A stretch of 64,000 nucleotides of DNA from Sinohyriopsis cumingii (GCA_028554795.2 CM068831.1:59581180-59645179), one strand, 5' to 3'. Shown: positions 29,468-40,022, counted from the stretch's first letter. A program made the numbers and translations. Notes: a model not told the origin generated them from the sequence alone.

Positions 29468-32400
29468 CGCCAAGGGTGCCAGCACCCCGACGTCGATTAC
29501 ACTCGAGACAGGTCAGCATCACATTTTCTCGTGTATGACCGCGACTATTATCTTTTCTGTCTACGGTAAATTGTCTTGAATCATTACTGGAATACCTCCA
29601 CAACATTACACAATTACAACTTGCGCAATGATTATTCTGCTGCTGTTTTAACTCAATAATAAATTCAACATCAAGATCAAAGTCGCGTTTATTTTATTAT
29701 CAGATTGTTTGTATCCGATTATTTTTTTTCTTATTATATCATCATCGATGATGTTAAATTTATTAACGATTTCAGGAATTATAATTCTCCGTAATTGAGA
29801 TATTTTTCTCACCCTTGATACCGCTAAATAAACTAAATTTGACCACTCAATGCGATCGTCTACAATCCAGACTCGTGTATCAGAAATAGTTAATCCTTGA
29901 GACAAGTGGATCGTCATAGCGTATCCCAGCACCCATGGAGATTTGTCAGCGCCTAATGCATCTTCGACCACACTGATATCAACGGCGACAATATCATTTA
30001 ATACGAGATTTTGATTCTCAGTCTGCCCTGGAATATCAACATTAATATTCTGTTTTCGTGTATCTGATGGTCTATAACACAACGGTACGGGTAATTCTGA
30101 GTATTTTTCTTTATGCAGCTGAAATAACTGCTGTTGTAAAGCGTCTCTGATTACTTTTCTGCTTGCTACGATCAAATCGTTGGGTCTCCATAAATTTAAA
30201 AAATCGTTCATTGAGGTCTCTGAGATCACTCCACGTATCATTTCACACTGAATTTTGTTTGATTGTAATCTGATTAATTTTTTAAACTCCTTTAAATTTG
30301 CATCGAGAGCTCTATGATCATAATCTATTTCTTCGTAATAATCAACGAAATTTTTTAACCAATCATGTGGAGATGGTCCAACAAAAGGCTGCGGCTGACC
30401 ATGATCGCCATACATTATTATAGCGGTATTTTTCGTCAACAACCAATCAAGAAACGTTTTTAATGTATTCAATGACACCGTACATATCTCGTCCCAAATA
30501 ATTATTTTAGGTATATATTTTTCTCCCATTCGTTCAGGAGTCCTTGTATCCCCGCGCCACCGAAAGAAACTATGATACGTGTACGATTGTACTTGCCGTT
30601 GTTTCATCTCCCGTGCAAGTCTGTGTGTGGGTGTCAGCACGATCATATCTGAATTTCTAAAAACATTAATTGCTCGAGTCGTCTTGCCGCATCCACCAGG
30701 TCCATTGAGATATACTGTCTTATATCTAGTTATTGGATCACTCAACGATGGTGCTTTCGACATTTCTGATATTTTATTACCCTTACGATAAAAATCTCTC
30801 ATTGGAACATCTGCTGATTCTGTATAATTGTGTAATATTTCCTTTTTTATTCTCCACGAACTCCATCGTTCATCATTACTTGTAAATTTCATAACAGACT
30901 CTAAATATTTACTCGAAATATAAAACGAATCTGTTGCGACTCTGACTGCGGTCTCAGGAAATCTATTAATCATCGATAATAAATTTATAGAAACATAAGC
31001 CAACATGGAAGATCTTAGATAAGTATACTGTGGGGAGACATCATTTATGTAACTAACGATCGTACCCAATTTTGTTCCGTCGGATAAATAAACACTTTCT
31101 CGATTTACAAATATATTTCTCGCTGTTGTATCAGCAATTATAAAATTGTACTCGGCATCATCTAGAATTAATCGTGCGTGATGTCTTTTATGATCATATG
31201 CACCACCTTGAGTAAATTTACCTATAATTTTTCTACCGATATCTTTTGCGGTTTTGAGTTTAATCTCGAGAAGTTTAGGAGCTTCTCTGATAATATCATC
31301 TTCAGAAACACCAGGACATTTTTCCTTAAATTCCTTAATAACTTTATCAAAACTGATGGAATCTGACATGGGCAACCAAACTTCGGTCTGCGCGTGATAT
31401 GATATAATCGCCTCACTGACAACCAACGATGTCAGTACAGCACAATCTAGCATATATCGTAATAAAACTATAGGTGCCCAACGTTTTTCACAAAAATGTC
31501 TGCCAAACCAAACATAACAAATCTTGTGTAGATTTTCGTTAAGCTCGAATGATTCAACACAAGCGAATCCAGTCAGATCAAAATCAGGTAATGGTCCATT
31601 AATTGCCACTCGCGTCATCTCGTTTGTGGGGTGACCAATTCTTTAAAAGTACACAGAACAATCTCCGTATCCTAGAAAACTTCCTGGATAACATGCAACC
31701 ATATCAACCGAAATAACATCATTGTAATTATATTTGGTATTCCATAATCCACCGTGTCCGTATTCGACGCAACTTGCGCGTACGTCCTCGAGTAAATCAA
31801 ATCGTGTCGGTTTCCATGAATTTTTTTTCTCTAGCGAAATGAGCCGCAACAGATGGAACGGTAAAGCAATTAGTTAGTAATTTGTTAGTATTTTCCGCGT
31901 GCTTGCACTCTAAAAACTTCTCCGCGAGATTTTTCATCTCGTCATGGAGAGATTCTGTTCGATATATTTCACCGTTTGGTCTAACAAACTGATCAAATTC
32001 ACCTTCCTCATTACTTTTAAATAACCATACGATACAGGATCGTTTTTACTTATTTCGTTGATAAAATCAAACATATCTGAGGGGTAAAATCTAACAGTTC
32101 GATCACGCGGAAATATTGTTACTGCGCTGGTCCATGCGTGCGCGTTATGATCAATGATATTTATTGAAGCTCCTTTCGATTTATATTTCGATTCATACAG
32201 TACTTCTCCCGTTATTGTTGATACTTTTATTGGAAATTTTAATATTTTTCCTAACTCAGCAACATCTTTTATTGTAGCGCCGGTATCCTTAAGTGAATCA
32301 GCCCACGAGTTTATTTTTTCACGTCTTAAATCAGTTAATCCATTTCCACGCATCGCGTTTGTAAAGTGTTCTATTACTCGTTTGGCTACACAATTTAACC

Positions 32401-32918
32401 TTGAAAATTTCATGGTGTCAGTTGGGTTTTTTATTTATCTCATAGATTCCATAAATAACTGCTGTTACAGGGTACGCTCGCTCATAATACGGTTTGTCAA
32501 CACCCGTCAACAGACCCAGTCTGGAATTTTTACTTAATATGGCAATTTTATTATTACCAAGGACAGGATCATATTTGTCACGGATAATCCAACTACCTGT
32601 TTCTGTTAGTACAATAAATTTTACTCTGAAGAAATATTTTTGATTGCCCTCGTATTCAGTGATGTAGTTAATGATAGTTGCCGCTCGCTTGTCATTCATT
32701 GTGGCGTCCTTGACAGTGTTGCGAATAATCTTGAACGTTGACTATGTATGAGATGCACCATCCGTGTAAAATTCTTTCTTGGCGTCGTGAATTTTATTGA
32801 TCAAACTTTTATTTTTCGGATCAACCAAATCTCGTACTGGTAAGTCGGGGGATAGTCTGTCGAGGTTGAATTTATATTTAACAGGCCTAGTTTGGGATAA
32901 TCTCTCGAATTCATTCAT
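29464..32918 (-). pseudogene. PolB-SF1 helicase-HNH fusion, degraded
   Basis: Homologue of the intact 45,780-48,752 gene, starting at ATG 32,918 (MNEFERLSQTRP). Lesions: TAG near 32,740, frameshifts or stops near 32,415, 31,930, 31,850 and 31,630. The long remaining frame (31,618-29,648) keeps RVATDSFYI (motif C) and helicase motifs LNGPGGCGKTTRA, WDEICTV, YGDHGQP and LSQGLTI; motif A (DMVACYPGSFLGYGD) is in the 31,849 fragment. In a frame shifted near 29,690 it continues into an HNH-like zinc domain with CASCNCVM, FTVDRKDNSRGHT and LTCLECNRRRGAG, ending at 29,464. The 2b copy lacks this domain. Confidence 0.82.
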
Positions 32919-32960
32919 ATAATTAAAACAAATATTTAAATAAAGAATATTATATATACA

Positions 32961-33260
32961 ATGAATCAGTGCATTTGGCTCATGATCGGTTCAGTAAATC
33001 GATGTAATAAATCCTGTAGAGGTGAATTTTGTTGGATGCACTTACAAAATATACGGCGAGGAAGCTTAGGAGCAATACCATGTCTGCGATGTGGTATTGG
33101 GGTGCGAGGAAAAACAGAATTATGTGGAAAGTGCGGTGCAAAACGATTCAGAGAACTTAAAAGATATTATGATAAAAAAAATAATAATAGTGAAAACGCT
33201 ATAAAATCCGTGGAGGAGTATATATCAAGATTTCAGACAAACAATGATTTAAACAAATAA
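32961..33260 (+). CDS. Zinc-ribbon protein of element 2 family
   Basis: 99 residues, intact. The N-terminal MNQCIWLMIGSVNRCNKSCR with CRGEFCWMH looks like one metal site; the ribbon PCLRCGIGVRGKTELCGKCG gives two further CX2C pairs, followed by RELKRYYDKK. The 2b homologue at 45,458-45,748 and a broken third copy at 27,470 share this pattern. It starts directly after TATATATACAATG and ends 10 bp before the HNH gene on the same strand, the same cassette as in 2b. Function unknown. Confidence 0.68.
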   Translation: MNQCIWLMIGSVNRCNKSCRGEFCWMHLQNIRRGSLGAIPCLRCGIGVRGKTELCGKCGAKRFRELKRYYDKKNNNSENAIKSVEEYISRFQTNNDLNK

Positions 33261-33270
33261 TATTATTATA

Positions 33271-33882
33271 ATGGAGCAAAATATATTTGTCCTACATCCC
33301 ACAATAACAAACTATGAATCAGATCGTTATGGTGTCATCAGACACTGCAGGTTGAAGAGACCGGTTGGTGTTGTTTCTACTACTGGCTATCTTAGATTTA
33401 CAGTTGGGAAGAAAAGATATCTGTGTCATCGATTTACGTATGAGTGTTCCTTCGGAGTGATCAAAGATGATCTTGTTATTGATCATGTTGACGGGGATCC
33501 TCAGAACAACTCCTTATCCAATTTACAAGCTATCTCACGGAGTGAGAATAGTATGCGTGGTAATACTGGTAAATACTCAAAAATTGCAAGATCAGTTAAG
33601 TCTACAAACACAGAAACTGACGAAGAAATTATATTTAAATCAATGAACGCGGCTGCGATATACTTTGATATTGACTCGCGTGTGGTAAAATACGTCGCAG
33701 AAAATATAACCAGATCTACTTTCTCAAAAAATATAAGCAGAAAATCACCTTTCAGTATTGTTAACTATCATCACCACCTCGAATTATATTATTTTTTGGG
33801 TCAGAAATTATCATTATTATACTACTTATTTTTTGACTCACGAAAGGGAGGTAATTTTATGATCCTCGGTATATGGTCATAA
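33271..33882 (+). CDS. HNH homing-type endonuclease
   Basis: 203 residues. RYLCHRFTYECSFGVI, then LVIDHVDGDPQNNSLSNLQ and SRSENSMRGN form the HNH_3-type nuclease signature (DHxDGxxxNN). The C-terminal half holds a modular DNA-binding helix-turn-helix, FKSMNAAAIYFDIDSRVV, typical of phage and organelle homing enzymes. The last 40 residues are hydrophobic and probably run-on after decay or insertion: the adjacent 1.3 kb is foreign compared with 2b. Preceded by ATTATTATAATGG. It could mobilise the zinc ribbon-HNH cassette. Confidence 0.75.
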   Translation: MEQNIFVLHPTITNYESDRYGVIRHCRLKRPVGVVSTTGYLRFTVGKKRYLCHRFTYECSFGVIKDDLVIDHVDGDPQNNSLSNLQAISRSENSMRGNTGKYSKIARSVKSTNTETDEEIIFKSMNAAAIYFDIDSRVVKYVAENITRSTFSKNISRKSPFSIVNYHHHLELYYFLGQKLSLLYYLFFDSRKGGNFMILGIWS

Positions 33883-33889
33883 TCATATA

Positions 33890-35225
33890 CAACATCCAAG
33901 GTTTGTGATGCCTGGTGGAGCAAGTTGAACAGTATGCATTACAGAAAGGATTTATGATTTCTAACTTACAAAAATATGCAGTTCGTGTATTTTTCTGCCC
34001 TATTCGTGAAACATTTAGAACAGCGCAACACATAGAATACATGTATATTTCATCTAACCTACAGAAAACCGAGCGCAGTATGACATGTATATTCCAGCTT
34101 ACTGAGTGCAGAATCCAGCGTCTAGTCTGTATCGATCGTGGCGGGTTAATTTTAGATCCAATGTACAGCACATGGATCCTGCATGTACTGACTCGATTAC
34201 AGAAATACGTCCATAATAGTGTTTGGAATTAAAAATCAGTTGCATTTTCCTTGTTCAGTGCAGAAATATAATGCGAGATTGTGTATGTATGTGTGATTAT
34301 TTATTTATCGAGTAAACTCCCTTTGACCAGTCATAGATAGGATGGAAAAATCTAGCAGTTAGATGATCTGGACCGGATGTTCTATCATAGATGGCGTGGT
34401 TTAGTAAATAGGAAATTCCTTAATTCAGCTTTGTTTGGTGAGAATATATTGTATAAACGTATTTCTTGAATTCAGAATAGTATTTTGAGCAAATATTTTA
34501 AATTAGTTCCTTTTCAATGATTATTAGCTATATATTAACTTCCGAAACATATGTTTGTAATAAGATTTGATAGCTCAGTCGGTATCGTATTGGACTGTGA
34601 CGCTCGCAGTCCAGGATCGAATCCCCATGGCTGACAACTGGTCGGTGGTGTACGCATAATTGCGATTTTTATAATAATGGGGGGGGGGGGGCGGCAGCAT
34701 AAAGCCCCTCCGCTCAGCAAAACTCAACCACCATATCAACCGGTGGTTGATACATATTTTCGCATCACCCACGGGCTCGATTATTGTGGGTGGGGTTTTG
34801 CTGAGCGTATATGTTTGTACTGTCCTTCATTCATTATATGTTTGTACTGTCCTTCATTCATTCATTTCATCTCACTCATTCAGTTATTTCATCTCATTCA
34901 GTCATTGTATATATTTCATTTCATACCTAATGAACTTGCTAAAAATCTCGAATAGAAGTTCATTTCATAATATATGTTTGTGCCGTCATTCATTCATTGT
35001 ATATATCCATAATCTGAGCTCGCTAAAGACTCGATAGCGGCTCTTCATTCATTGTATATATCCATTTCATTGTATATCTTCACCAAACAAACCATCTTGG
35101 GCCTCTAGACCGTTGTTTGACGGGTTAGGGGCTCTCATAGGGGGTAGTGTTTCGTGTACCTGTGCCGTCCTTGAAACATCCCGACGAACTCGCTAAAGAC
35201 TCGATAGGGGTTCTATAGGGATAAT
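33890..35225. mobile_element. Insertion of about 1.3 kb between HNH and helical gene of 2a
   Basis: In 2b the two flanking genes are 23 bp apart; here they are 1.37 kb apart. The insert holds a tRNA-like segment, a G11 tract, short direct repeats of TATATGTTTGTACTGTCC and (near 35.0-35.2 kb) repeats of CGCTAAAGACTCGATAG. No coding frame of substance. Confidence 0.5.
34563..34640 (+). repeat. tRNA-derived SINE-like head
   Basis: TAGCTCAGTCGGTA resembles a Pol III A box and GGATCGAATCC a B box about 45 bp later, spaced as in a tRNA. The 3' part does not close into an acceptor stem, so this is a tRNA-derived repeat and not a functional tRNA. Confidence 0.5.
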
Positions 35226-35257
35226 TTTTTTTATTTTAGAGATTTATATATTATATA

Positions 35258-35635
35258 ATGAACCATGAAAATATCAAAGACATTATTTCTGCTATTAGAA
35301 AACTAGAAGAAAACGGAATTAATATATCCGATGAACTAAATCGTGAAAAAATAATATCTGATTTTGAAACGTTAGAAGAACTTAAAAATGAAAATAAGTA
35401 TGTTCTATCATCTCAATATAAGTTCATAAAGCGGATTCAGGCAGCTATGTTTCAGTCACTGGCTATGGTGAACGATGATCAAGTAAATGAATTTATTCCT
35501 CTTTCTGTTGCAGTAAAAAAGATCAGGTTGGGATTATCCAGCGAATACGAAACAAAAAAAAAAACAATCAGTACCCGCATAAGATACTTAAGAAAAATTA
35601 TGTCAGCGGGTAACGACCAAAGCAACCCTGAGTAG
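35258..35635 (+). CDS. Small helical protein, element 2 family
   Basis: 125 residues, predicted all-helical: MNHENIKDIISAIRKLEENG, then a conserved core YVLSSQYKFIKRIQAAMFQS and a basic C-terminus. The homologue at 44,468-44,842 has the same layout (YTLPSEYKLIKKIQIAIYQS). Both sit just after the HNH gene on the same strand. The start follows TATATTATATAATG. No known family recognised. Intact. Confidence 0.6.
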   Translation: MNHENIKDIISAIRKLEENGINISDELNREKIISDFETLEELKNENKYVLSSQYKFIKRIQAAMFQSLAMVNDDQVNEFIPLSVAVKKIRLGLSSEYETKKKTISTRIRYLRKIMSAGNDQSNPE

Positions 35636-35699
35636 TAATATAATTTCCCTCACTGTATATCACATCAGAATTAATTTACATAAAAAATAAAATATTTCA

Positions 35700-36130
35700 G
35701 AATAATAATAAAATATTTTTTGGAAAACTGATTGATTTGTTTACTTTTAAGTGGCAATCACCCCATCAGAATTAATAAACTGATTGATGTGTATACTTTT
35801 GAGTAGCAACCACCCCATCAGATTGATTCATAAAAAAATAAAATATTTCAGAATAATAATAAAAATATTTCAGAATAATAATACAATATTTTTTTGTAGT
35901 ATTTTTTGGAAAACTGATTGATTTCTATACTTTTAAGTACCAACCACCCCATCAGAATTAGCAAACTGATTAATTTGTATAATTTTCAGTACCAATTACC
36001 CCATCAGAACTAATAAACTGATTGATTTGTATACTTTTGAGTAGCAACCACCCCATCAGAATTATCAAACTGATTGATTTGTATAATTTTCAGTACCAAT
36101 TATCCCATCAGATTGATTCATAAAAAACAA
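35700..36130. repeat. AT-rich intergenic tandem repeats
   Basis: About six imperfect copies of a roughly 55-bp unit containing AAACTGATTGATTTGTATAC and AACCACCCCATCAGA, mixed with repeats of AAATATTTCAGAATAATAA. They lie between convergent genes. Iteron-like arrangement, possibly a replication or packaging signal; absent from the equivalent place in 2b. Confidence 0.7.
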
Positions 36131-36205
36131 AATATTTCAGAATAATAATAAATTATTTCAGATTGTACAAAATTGATTAATTTGTGCAGTGTATTATTTA
36201 TTTAT

Positions 36206-36478
36206 TTATTTATTCTGAAATATAATTTTTTTAAGTTGATCAAGTTTAATACAGGAGTGTGTATAATTTAGAATCTGATCTCTGTTACAGATGATCTCGA
36301 TAATATGTTCTCGACGGAGCTTATCTAACTGTTCTTGTGTCAATAAGAAATCCTCGCTTCCGTATTCATCAATAACTAAATTAACGTTAAATTGCTCTGT
36401 GTTTTGTGAAAACGCTGTTCTGATGGAGTTTTCAAGTGCTTCTTTGTCATGTATAAAAACAATCACGTGCTCGTACAT
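36206..36478 (-). CDS. Small unknown protein, element 2a only
   Basis: 90 residues (MYEHVIVFIHDKEALENSIR). It has an alternating hydrophobic N-terminus and a helical C-terminus (EQLDKLRREHIIEIICNRDQ). The ATG is fused to ATTATATAATG as in other element 2 genes, which is the main reason to accept it. No counterpart in 2b, no family recognised. Confidence 0.45.
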   Translation of the reverse strand: MYEHVIVFIHDKEALENSIRTAFSQNTEQFNVNLVIDEYGSEDFLLTQEQLDKLRREHIIEIICNRDQILNYTHSCIKLDQLKKIIFQNK

Positions 36479-36500
36479 TATATAATATTTACCGGATTAA

Positions 36501-36803
36501 TTAAGATTTCACATACAGATTTATTACAAGCTCTTCTCCACGTATGTCAATTAAGCGATTAAGGTGGTCTGTGAGCTTACAATTTATTCGTGTTAACATA
36601 CACTGGTCAACAGTGAAATCATTACTGACTTGAAAAGACCCTAATCTGTAGTATTTTGGTGTGCCGAACACGAATATAACCGTGAAAAATTTGTATTGGC
36701 TCTCGTTTTGAAGATATTCATATACCTCATTTTCTATGTTTCACTGTGTAAATTTCTCCAGTAGGACTGCAGCAACATCCGGAATAATGATGTAACATTG
36801 CAT
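36501..36803 (-). pseudogene. Penton C-terminal fragment of 2a
   Basis: A frame from ATG 36,803 (MQCYIIIPDVAAVLL) with an in-frame TGA near 36,743 continues to 36,501 and ends in LTRINCKLTDHLNRLIDIRG with a terminal NLYVKS. This matches the end of the 2b penton (SRINFKLTDQKGNLLDIRGE...NLLVKS). It shows that 2a once carried a capsid module on the minus strand, now lost or beyond the gap. Confidence 0.6.
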
Positions 36804-36865
36804 AATACCATCATGCTCACATCATCCACAGTTGATTGCATCATTTTCTGATGCAATGCAATACT

Positions 36866-36983
36866 AATGCCATGCGGCTGCTGAAGTAAGTTGACGTCAG
36901 CAGTGTACTATACATGTGTAGGCCTATTATACTAATGCCAGGCGGCTGCTGAAGCTGACGTAAGCAGTGTACTATATAAAGCC
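36866..36983 (+). promoter_or_regulatory. Duplicated promoter block with CRE-like sites and TATA box
   Basis: Two copies of about 65 bp sharing CTAATGCCA(T/G)GCGGCTGCTGA and GACGTxAGCAGTGTACTATA. The first has TGACGTCAGC, the second TGACGTAAGC and a TATATAAAG box six bases before the gap. Probably a host-type promoter, different in style from the TATAATG starts of element 2. Confidence 0.45.
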
Positions 36984-36989
36984 CAATCA

Positions 36990-37089
36990 NNNNNNNNNNN
37001 NNNNNNNNNNNNNNNNNNNNNNNNNNNNNNNNNNNNNNNNNNNNNNNNNNNNNNNNNNNNNNNNNNNNNNNNNNNNNNNNNNNNNNNNN
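36990..37089. other. Assembly gap (100 N)
   Basis: Exactly 100 unknown bases, the usual placeholder for a gap of unknown size. The head-to-head arrangement of 2a and 2b therefore rests on scaffolding. Confidence 0.98.
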
Positions 37090-38073
37090 TCAAGAAAGAA
37101 AAAAGATCAGAGTGATGAACCGATAATTGTTCCCGAACATATATTATCACCGGCTAGTAGTTTGTTTACAATTAATCCTAAAATATCTGCTAGAAATTAT
37201 TTGGATGAAAAAATGCTGCATTTAACCCGCAACTATGATTCAGTAGTTCAGATGGCTGCGGATAATTCTCCGGAAAATAAAAGATTACTTTTACGAAAAG
37301 ATATTGATGTTGATAAACTTGACGAAATTGATTGGCTAGCAATAATGTATTTTGGTAGTTTAGAAAAACCAATAATATATGATGATGAAAATTTTGGAAA
37401 ATTTTCATCAGATGTTATTAAATACAGATTTGCAAGTGCAAAAAAGACAATTTCGCCACCCAAAAGTAAAAGTTCGTCACCCAAAAGTAAAAGTTCATCA
37501 CCTAAAGATAAAGGTTCACCGCCTAAAAGTGATAGTTCTGAATCATTTTCCTTTGATCTTCACCACTCTCCTCTTCTCTCTCCCACATTATATCCAAGGA
37601 GACCTTCTGAATTCCCCTCTTGGCGCCCCCCACCTCCGGAACCAACAGCGTCAAACTACAGGGGTCCCACTGAGAAATATTTATTATACGATCCTGAGGG
37701 TAAAAAACTAGAAAGACACCCGGCTGGGACTCCCCCATCTCCACCAGAAATATATTCACCACTGACATCGTCAGGGACATCGCCGGGATCACCATCAGAG
37801 GAGAAGAAATCTTCATCGCCGTCAGACGATTTATTCTACGTAACGCCATTGGAATCTCCAGAAACAAAAAAAACAGGAAGTGGATATTCAGTTTGTCCCG
37901 ATAGTGTTGTCAACGATGTATCTCGCCTCGAAGTATTAATCGGAGGAAAGCGAGCCGGAAATAACTCCCGTGAGATAGTCAACGAAGCATCAGATATTTG
38001 TCAGCGATTATTCCGTGGTGGTATCATCGATTCTCACATTTATAAAGAGTTTGTCGATGAACTCATCGATTAA
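37090..38073 (+). CDS. Ser/Pro-rich virion-associated protein, 5' partial
   Basis: The first codons are in the gap. The visible 327 residues begin SRKKKDQSDE and contain an ordered part (ARNYLDEKMLHLTRNYDSVV), SP-rich repeats (KSKSSSPKSKSSSPK), a long Pro/Ser disordered region and a conserved-looking C-terminus SRLEVLIGGKRAGNNSREIV with FRGGIIDSHIYKEFVDELID. It is the first gene of the capsid operon, 20 bp upstream of the pVI-like gene. The C-terminal domain could bind capsid or DNA; no family recognised. Confidence 0.6.
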   Translation, partial: SRKKKDQSDEPIIVPEHILSPASSLFTINPKISARNYLDEKMLHLTRNYDSVVQMAADNSPENKRLLLRKDIDVDKLDEIDWLAIMYFGSLEKPIIYDDENFGKFSSDVIKYRFASAKKTISPPKSKSSSPKSKSSSPKDKGSPPKSDSSESFSFDLHHSPLLSPTLYPRRPSEFPSWRPPPPEPTASNYRGPTEKYLLYDPEGKKLERHPAGTPPSPPEIYSPLTSSGTSPGSPSEEKKSSSPSDDLFYVTPLESPETKKTGSGYSVCPDSVVNDVSRLEVLIGGKRAGNNSREIVNEASDICQRLFRGGIIDSHIYKEFVDELID

Positions 38074-38093
38074 ATCAACACAATTGAAATAAT

Positions 38094-38591
38094 ATGATTG
38101 TTCATAAACATCAACGCAGACCTAATCAGGTCCGCATAGTAAACTCTCGATTGCCAGTATACAAATATATTCACGGTAATGGATTTGGCGATATCATTGG
38201 AAGTCTTGTCACGCGAGTAATACCTAAAATTGGACCAATGGTAAAACAACTAGGATTAAAAGCAATAGGAAAGATAGGTGAGACTGCTGTTTCTGGTATC
38301 GGTAATTTGGCCAGTAAAGGCTTCAACGCTATCAAAAATAAAATATTAAGTTTAGTACGTAAAAAACAACCCGTCAAATTACCCATTACCAGCGAAATGC
38401 CACCCGAAGTCAGTAAGGCCATAAATGATGCGGCAAATAAAAAAATAAATGATCTAGCACAGGAAGCTGCTATAACAAATCTAGCACAGGAAGTTGCTAA
38501 GACAAATCTAGCGCAGGATGTTGCTAGGACAAATCTAGCAAATACAAGTTTTGTTTCAGGCGATGGTCTTCGTTTTAGACGATATTATTAA
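38094..38591 (+). CDS. pVI-like minor capsid protein
   Basis: 165 residues, intact. Basic N-terminus, then YIHGNGFGDIIGSLVTRVIP and an amphipathic Gly/Ile-rich helix region up to KNKILSLVRKK, as in Polinton and adenovirus-like internal capsid proteins. The C-terminal third is a small tandem repeat of AxxTNLAQ(E/D)VA units (about 8-10 residues, four copies). It lies 6 bp before the MCP, the same neighbour as in element 1. Membrane-lytic function is inferred from the family only. Confidence 0.65.
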   Translation: MIVHKHQRRPNQVRIVNSRLPVYKYIHGNGFGDIIGSLVTRVIPKIGPMVKQLGLKAIGKIGETAVSGIGNLASKGFNAIKNKILSLVRKKQPVKLPITSEMPPEVSKAINDAANKKINDLAQEAAITNLAQEVAKTNLAQDVARTNLANTSFVSGDGLRFRRYY

Positions 38592-38597
38592 TAATAA

Positions 38598-40022
38598 ATG
38601 TTCTCACAAGTGTCAAATGAAGTATTTGACATGGATGAACCAGTAGGTAGGGATACATCAGTGCGAGATTTCCAGTATTTCTCGTACGACACAGTTACAC
38701 CAAATACTGATAATCGCCTGGAAATTCAAGTTCACGATACAACAAGATATTTTCTTCCATCTGAGGCATATATCGAAGTTACCGGTGAAATTACTAGAGA
38801 TGACGGCGTTACTCTCTATGGAGCAGATTTTAGAGTCGGATTTGTTAATAACGGTATTATGGCATTATTCAAGAGCGCCACTTACATGATTGATGGAAAA
38901 GAGATTGAGTCAATTACCAATGATGTTGATTTAGCAACAACGATAATAGGTCTAGCGAGATACTCGGATGATTTTACCAGATCAGCTGGTCCGGGTATGA
39001 TGTTTGCCAAAGATAATTCTGATCGTCCCGATAATAGACCGCTTGATATCGGACAACCTAGAGATCGCGCCGCCCCCCCAGTCCTTATTAATACTGTCCA
39101 AGATCTTCCCCTCGGCACTAATCCTGATTATAATCTTGGATTTGCCACGAGAAAATCCATGTTGTGGGATATACGTAGAAAATTCTCTTGTGCTATTCCG
39201 TTATCTCATATATTTGGATTTTGCAGGCATTTTAGAAAAGTTATTTACGGAGCAAAGCATACCGTAACATTTATTAGAAAAGCAGATAGTAATGATGCTA
39301 TTTGGCGAGAAGGTGATATCAATTACCAAACGAACGTGGTAGGTGCAAATGATACCACGAATCATGGAGGTAGGGTAAGATTACTAAAATTTACCTTGTG
39401 GATGCCAGCGATGACTCCATCATTAATCGTGGAAGAAAAATTATTATCATTTATGAATCAAGGTGGTAAATCTATCATGTCATGGCTAACAACAACAACA
39501 GATTCCACAACTACTGATATTGATGGTGATTTTACTTGGCGCATTGCATCGCAGCAAGGTACCTCTGCGCCACGTCATATCTTTGTCGCTTTTTTGCATA
39601 CACGAAGATATCATCAATTATATAGCCACATGATATTCGATAATATTCACGCAACAAACGTGTCACTGAGAGTAAATGGCCAACAGGAGCCATCCGAGGA
39701 AATATCCATCAATTTTGAAAATTATTCGACAGCTCGCGCATATCATCGATTGTTAAGTTTCATGGGTCGCGATCAAAATATCGATACTGGATTGCAAATA
39801 TCACAACTAGATTTTAATAAACTTTATCCTATTTATTACTTTTCCTTGGAACATCTCGATTTGATAAAGCAATCCGTCGTCGATATTCATTTCAAAGCTA
39901 GAATTCGAACAGGAAATAATTTATATAAGGTATTCGCAGTAATTCTCAGTGATAGAACAATGTTCCTGGAAGGCATCAGCGGTAGAATGAGAGTTATCGA
40001 TGCACCCGTAGAGAACATGTAA
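38598..40022 (+). CDS. Double-jelly-roll major capsid protein
   Basis: 474 residues, intact. The N-terminus has RDTSVRDFQYFSYDTVTPNT followed by beta-rich segments such as LPSEAYIEVTGEI and an NGIMALFKSATYMIDGKEIE strand pair, the Polinton/F54H12.2-like MCP pattern. The second jelly roll contains PLSHIFGFCRHFRKVIYGAK and ends VFAVILSDRTMFLEGISGR. Length fits the family. Trimers of this protein would build the icosahedral shell. It is very diverged from the element 1 MCP. Flanked by pVI-like and pX-like genes. Confidence 0.85.
   Translation: MFSQVSNEVFDMDEPVGRDTSVRDFQYFSYDTVTPNTDNRLEIQVHDTTRYFLPSEAYIEVTGEITRDDGVTLYGADFRVGFVNNGIMALFKSATYMIDGKEIESITNDVDLATTIIGLARYSDDFTRSAGPGMMFAKDNSDRPDNRPLDIGQPRDRAAPPVLINTVQDLPLGTNPDYNLGFATRKSMLWDIRRKFSCAIPLSHIFGFCRHFRKVIYGAKHTVTFIRKADSNDAIWREGDINYQTNVVGANDTTNHGGRVRLLKFTLWMPAMTPSLIVEEKLLSFMNQGGKSIMSWLTTTTDSTTTDIDGDFTWRIASQQGTSAPRHIFVAFLHTRRYHQLYSHMIFDNIHATNVSLRVNGQQEPSEEISINFENYSTARAYHRLLSFMGRDQNIDTGLQISQLDFNKLYPIYYFSLEHLDLIKQSVVDIHFKARIRTGNNLYKVFAVILSDRTMFLEGISGRMRVIDAPVENM

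Larger units (their letters stand above)
27400..36989. mobile_element. Element 2a: degraded half of a PolB-helicase Polinton-like virus
   Basis: Gene order (ATPase, PLA2/integrase, PolB-helicase, zinc ribbon, HNH, small helical gene, penton end) mirrors 36.5-50.9 kb in inverted orientation, with diverged proteins and many lesions. The right edge is the assembly gap. The left boundary is approximate. Confidence 0.8.

Noticed and set aside
34563..34640. Functional tRNA gene
   Set aside because: A and B boxes are present but no full cloverleaf with a paired acceptor stem is seen; better explained as a tRNA-derived repeat.
36967..37089. Coding continuity across the gap, linking the TATA region to the Ser/Pro-rich protein
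   Set aside because: 100 N is a placeholder; reading through it gives no information on the real N-terminus.
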